This document shows, one piece after another, positions 61,899-64,000 of a DNA stretch of 64,000 bases. The notes under the pieces were generated by a model that saw nothing but the letters and a program-made list of their open reading frames with translations, did no database searches and was not told the origin of the DNA. The stretch's first letter is position 1. Each line of letters starts with the position of its first letter. The position numbers were made by a program, and so were the translations under genes. Origin of the DNA: Asaia sp003994335 (GTDB lineage: Bacteria > Pseudomonadota > Alphaproteobacteria > Acetobacterales > Acetobacteraceae); NCBI RefSeq assembly GCF_037151175.1, contig NZ_JBBCOR010000003.1, forward strand, positions 1-64,000, written 5' to 3'.

Positions 61899-62881
61899 AG
61901 CCCGGACCACCCGGTTTCTGGAGGGACCAGTCCCCTCGCTGGCAGGCGCGCGCCCTCACCCCGCTGGCATGGGCGGTCGATACACTTGGCACATTCCGGG
62001 CCTTGAGGGCCACACCGGCGCTTTCCCCCGTCCCGGTACTATGTTGCGGCAACCTGACGGTAGGCGGTACAGGCAAGACGATCATCGTGAGGGATCTGGC
62101 GCAGCGTCTCGTCGCCCGTGGCGAGCAGCCCCATATTCTCAGCCGTGGCTATGGGGGGCAGCTCAAGGGGCCTCTGCGCGTCGATCCAGTGCATCACACC
62201 GCCCGCGATACAGGGGATGAACCCTTTATGCTGGCGCAGGACTTTCCCGTCTGGATCGGTGCCAATCGCGCCGAGACCGCCCGCCTTGCCGCCGAGGCCG
62301 GTGCGACCTGCCTGCTGATGGATGACGGGCTGCAAAATCACAGCTTGCGTCAGACCATGAAGCTGATCGCCATTGATGGAAGCGTGGGCCTGGGCAATGG
62401 CCGTATCCTGCCTGCCGGCCCTATGCGTGAACCGGCATCGCGCGGTTTCGCCCGCGCCGATGCGGTCATCCTGATCGGCCGGGATGATACAGGGCTCGTT
62501 CCCTCCCTCCCACCCGGGCTTCCCGCTCTGACGGCGCGCCTTATACCCTCTTCAGTGATCCGTAAATTGCAGGGGCGCCAGGTCATTGCCTTTGCCGGGA
62601 TCGGCCGACCCACGAAATTCTTCGAAATGCTCACCGATTCCGGGGCACCGCCCATGCGCTGCATCCCGTTCGACGATCATCATGATTATAATGAGCGCGA
62701 CTGCCGTCGTCTCTCCGTCCTTTCACGCCAGCCCGGGGCCGTTCTCGTCACCACACGCAAGGACTGGGTCAAGCTGCCGGAATGGTTGCGCTCGGAAGTC
62801 ACGGTCATCGATGTGGAATTGCTCTGGGCTGATCCCGGCGCTCCGGAGCGGCTTCTGGACCTGCTACTGGCGAATGTGTAG
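61889..62881 (+). CDS. lpxK: Tetraacyldisaccharide 4'-kinase
   Basis: A 330-residue inner-membrane-associated kinase adding the 4'-phosphate of lipid A. An N-terminal amphipathic/hydrophobic region is followed by the P-loop CCGNLTVGGTGKTIIV near residue 52. LSRGYGG, GDEPFML, LLMDDGLQN, and the AFAGIGRPTKFFEML segment complete the family pattern. It ends in TAG and is followed in the same frame by the acyltransferase gene 9 nt on. Confidence 0.95.
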   Translation: MRLKPGPPGFWRDQSPRWQARALTPLAWAVDTLGTFRALRATPALSPVPVLCCGNLTVGGTGKTIIVRDLAQRLVARGEQPHILSRGYGGQLKGPLRVDPVHHTARDTGDEPFMLAQDFPVWIGANRAETARLAAEAGATCLLMDDGLQNHSLRQTMKLIAIDGSVGLGNGRILPAGPMREPASRGFARADAVILIGRDDTGLVPSLPPGLPALTARLIPSSVIRKLQGRQVIAFAGIGRPTKFFEMLTDSGAPPMRCIPFDDHHDYNERDCRRLSVLSRQPGAVLVTTRKDWVKLPEWLRSEVTVIDVELLWADPGAPERLLDLLLANV

Positions 62882-62890
62882 AGCCGCCGC

Positions 62891-63814
62891 ATGAGCGATA
62901 AACCTGCTGTCACCCTCCTCAACCGCGTCGAATACGGCGTGGCACGCATCGCCCTGGCCGGGCTTTCCGTTCTCACCCCGGCGGCAGCGTCGAATCTAGG
63001 CGGGTGGGCTGCACGCAAAATCGGCCCGAGACTGCCTGTCACCCGAGTTGCACGTGCAAATCTGGCGATGGCTCTGCCGAAGCTCACGGCGCAGGAGCAT
63101 GAGCGGATTCTCATTGGCGTCTGGGATAATCTGGGGCGAACGGTCGCTGAGTTTCCCCATCTTGCCCGTCTGGAACGGGATACCCCCGAGGGGCCGGGAT
63201 GGAGCATCACGAATGCCGAGACGCTTCATGCCATGGCGAGCGCCTCACGCCCTGTCATTTTCTTCTCCGGCCATATCGGCAATTGGGAAATGCTGCCCCC
63301 CATCGTCGCACGCCACGGACTGCCCTTCGCCTCTTTCTATCGCGCAGCCGGCAATCCTCTGATCGATCGTCTCATCATCAGGCTGCGCAACAGGGCGATG
63401 GGATGCGACGTGCCAATGTTCGCCAAGGGCGCCAAGGGTGCCAGACTTGCACTGCGCTATCTCTCTCACGGACATCATCTCGGCATTCTGGGCGACCAGA
63501 AAATGAATGATGGAATCGAGTGTCGCTTTTTCGGACTCCCCGCGATGACGGCTTCAGCCGCAGCCAGTTTCGCCGTGAAGTACGATTGTCCCATCGTGAC
63601 CGGACGTATCGTCCGACTTGGCCCAGCCCGGCTCCACCTCGAAGTCGGTCCCGTGCTCCACCCAGACACGCAGGCACCGCGCCAAATAGAGATTGGTAGC
63701 CTCACACAGCAGCTCAATGACTTCCTCGAGAGATGGATTACGGAAAAGCCGGAATCCTGGCTCTGGCTACATCGTCGCTGGCCCAAGGAATTGTATACAA
63801 GAAAAAAGGGCTAA
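62891..63814 (+). CDS. Lipid A late acyltransferase (LpxL/HtrB family)
   Basis: A 307-residue acyltransferase expected to add secondary acyl chains to Kdo-lipid A. The catalytic HxxxxE motif is FSGHIGNWEMLP near residue 126. GWSITNAETL, ASFYRAAGNPLIDRLI, and GDQKMNDGIECRFFGLPAM fit the family. One N-terminal hydrophobic segment is present. It closes the Kdo-lipid A cluster. Confidence 0.93.
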   Translation: MSDKPAVTLLNRVEYGVARIALAGLSVLTPAAASNLGGWAARKIGPRLPVTRVARANLAMALPKLTAQEHERILIGVWDNLGRTVAEFPHLARLERDTPEGPGWSITNAETLHAMASASRPVIFFSGHIGNWEMLPPIVARHGLPFASFYRAAGNPLIDRLIIRLRNRAMGCDVPMFAKGAKGARLALRYLSHGHHLGILGDQKMNDGIECRFFGLPAMTASAAASFAVKYDCPIVTGRIVRLGPARLHLEVGPVLHPDTQAPRQIEIGSLTQQLNDFLERWITEKPESWLWLHRRWPKELYTRKKG

Positions 63815-64000
63815 TTAACGCCAAATAGGCTCTACGAGTTCCGTTTTTCCGATCTAACGGGAGGCGAAACAAAGCATTGCTTTTCTGCAACACCTTGCGT
63901 TTTCGATGCGGAAAAAAGGGCGCTCTGCGCAATTTTACGTTGAGAGACGCCGCTTTTGCCGTCTAGCCTCAGAGTTGCACCAGAAATGAGGACGCAACGT
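63815..64000. other. Intergenic region at the right edge
   Basis: No gene is complete here. TTGAGA, 16 nt, TCTAGC (about 63940-63967) is a weak promoter candidate. GAGGA at 63988-63992 may be the ribosome site of a gene starting just past the window. Confidence 0.35.

Noticed and set aside
62879..62893. LpxK-LpxL in-frame fusion by TAG readthrough
   Set aside because: The two genes are in the same frame 9 nt apart, but that is expected for a third of neighbours, and lpxL has its own normal start.

Overview
The window is GC-rich, densely packed bacterial chromosome. The gene content points to an alphaproteobacterium, most likely an acetic acid bacterium (Acetobacteraceae). Evidence for this is a Gram-negative envelope set (TamA/TamB, LpxK, WaaA, LpxL-type acyltransferase, TonB receptor), a CarD/CdnL-type regulator, a glutathione formaldehyde pathway, a glucose-dehydrogenase-like SDR, a very long SMC, and an rRNA-operon leader whose wording resembles that family. 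The genus is not determined. No phage, insertion sequence, CRISPR array or defence island was seen. Most of the window is conserved housekeeping DNA.

Layout. 1-300: leader and promoter of an rRNA operon that runs off the left edge on the minus strand, then a terminator. 322-2754: TonB-dependent receptor. 3136-4242: DUF2167 membrane protein and a small membrane ORF. 4297-4370: tRNA-Gln(CUG). 4570-15529: ppx-rlmE, a convergent ROK sugar kinase, TusA-like protein, xseB-ispA-dxs-tlyA (isoprenoid precursors), rlmN, argG, an FKBP lipoprotein and a cytochrome c lipoprotein. 15879-20890: tdk, trpS, yjbQ, and the minus-strand operon frmA-fghA-RNase T2. 21024-26117: bestrophin, CarD, SDR, and a tightly coupled receiver, TPR/glycosyltransferase and P-loop kinase run. 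26325-32746: tamA-tamB. 32942-43371: plsC, miaB-phoH-ybeY-corC, a DsbA-like protein and smc. 43525-48537: metallophosphoesterase, chorismate mutase, sixA, gltA, a Fur-box-controlled 78-residue protein, pyrE and murI. 48701-50739: polyprenyl diphosphate synthase and a divergent methyltransferase. 50740-51613: decayed DNA holding a broken lipoprotein gene. 51610-55420: the ribonucleotide reductase operon nrdA, YbaY/META protein, nrdB, under two NrdR boxes. 55721-63814: osmC, fabI-aroC, pdxH, a universal stress protein, and the lipid A/Kdo cluster (DUF374-WaaA fusion, lpxK, lpxL-type).

The less expected items are these. (1) The nrd operon has a periplasmic-type YbaY/META protein wedged between nrdA and nrdB by overlaps, NrdR boxes 31 bp apart, and an NrdA without an ATP-cone. 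(2) A Fur-box-controlled small protein ends in Cys-Asp-Cys. (3) In-frame TAG codons separate a good Shine-Dalgarno plus ATG from the body of the gene in both the metallophosphoesterase and nrdA. Leader peptides, start-site shift, decay or readthrough could each explain this. (4) An acyltransferase-Kdo transferase fusion. (5) An RNase T2 lipoprotein in a formaldehyde-detoxification operon. None of these is by itself proof of a new system. Starts were chosen by eye from Shine-Dalgarno sequences and family N-termini.
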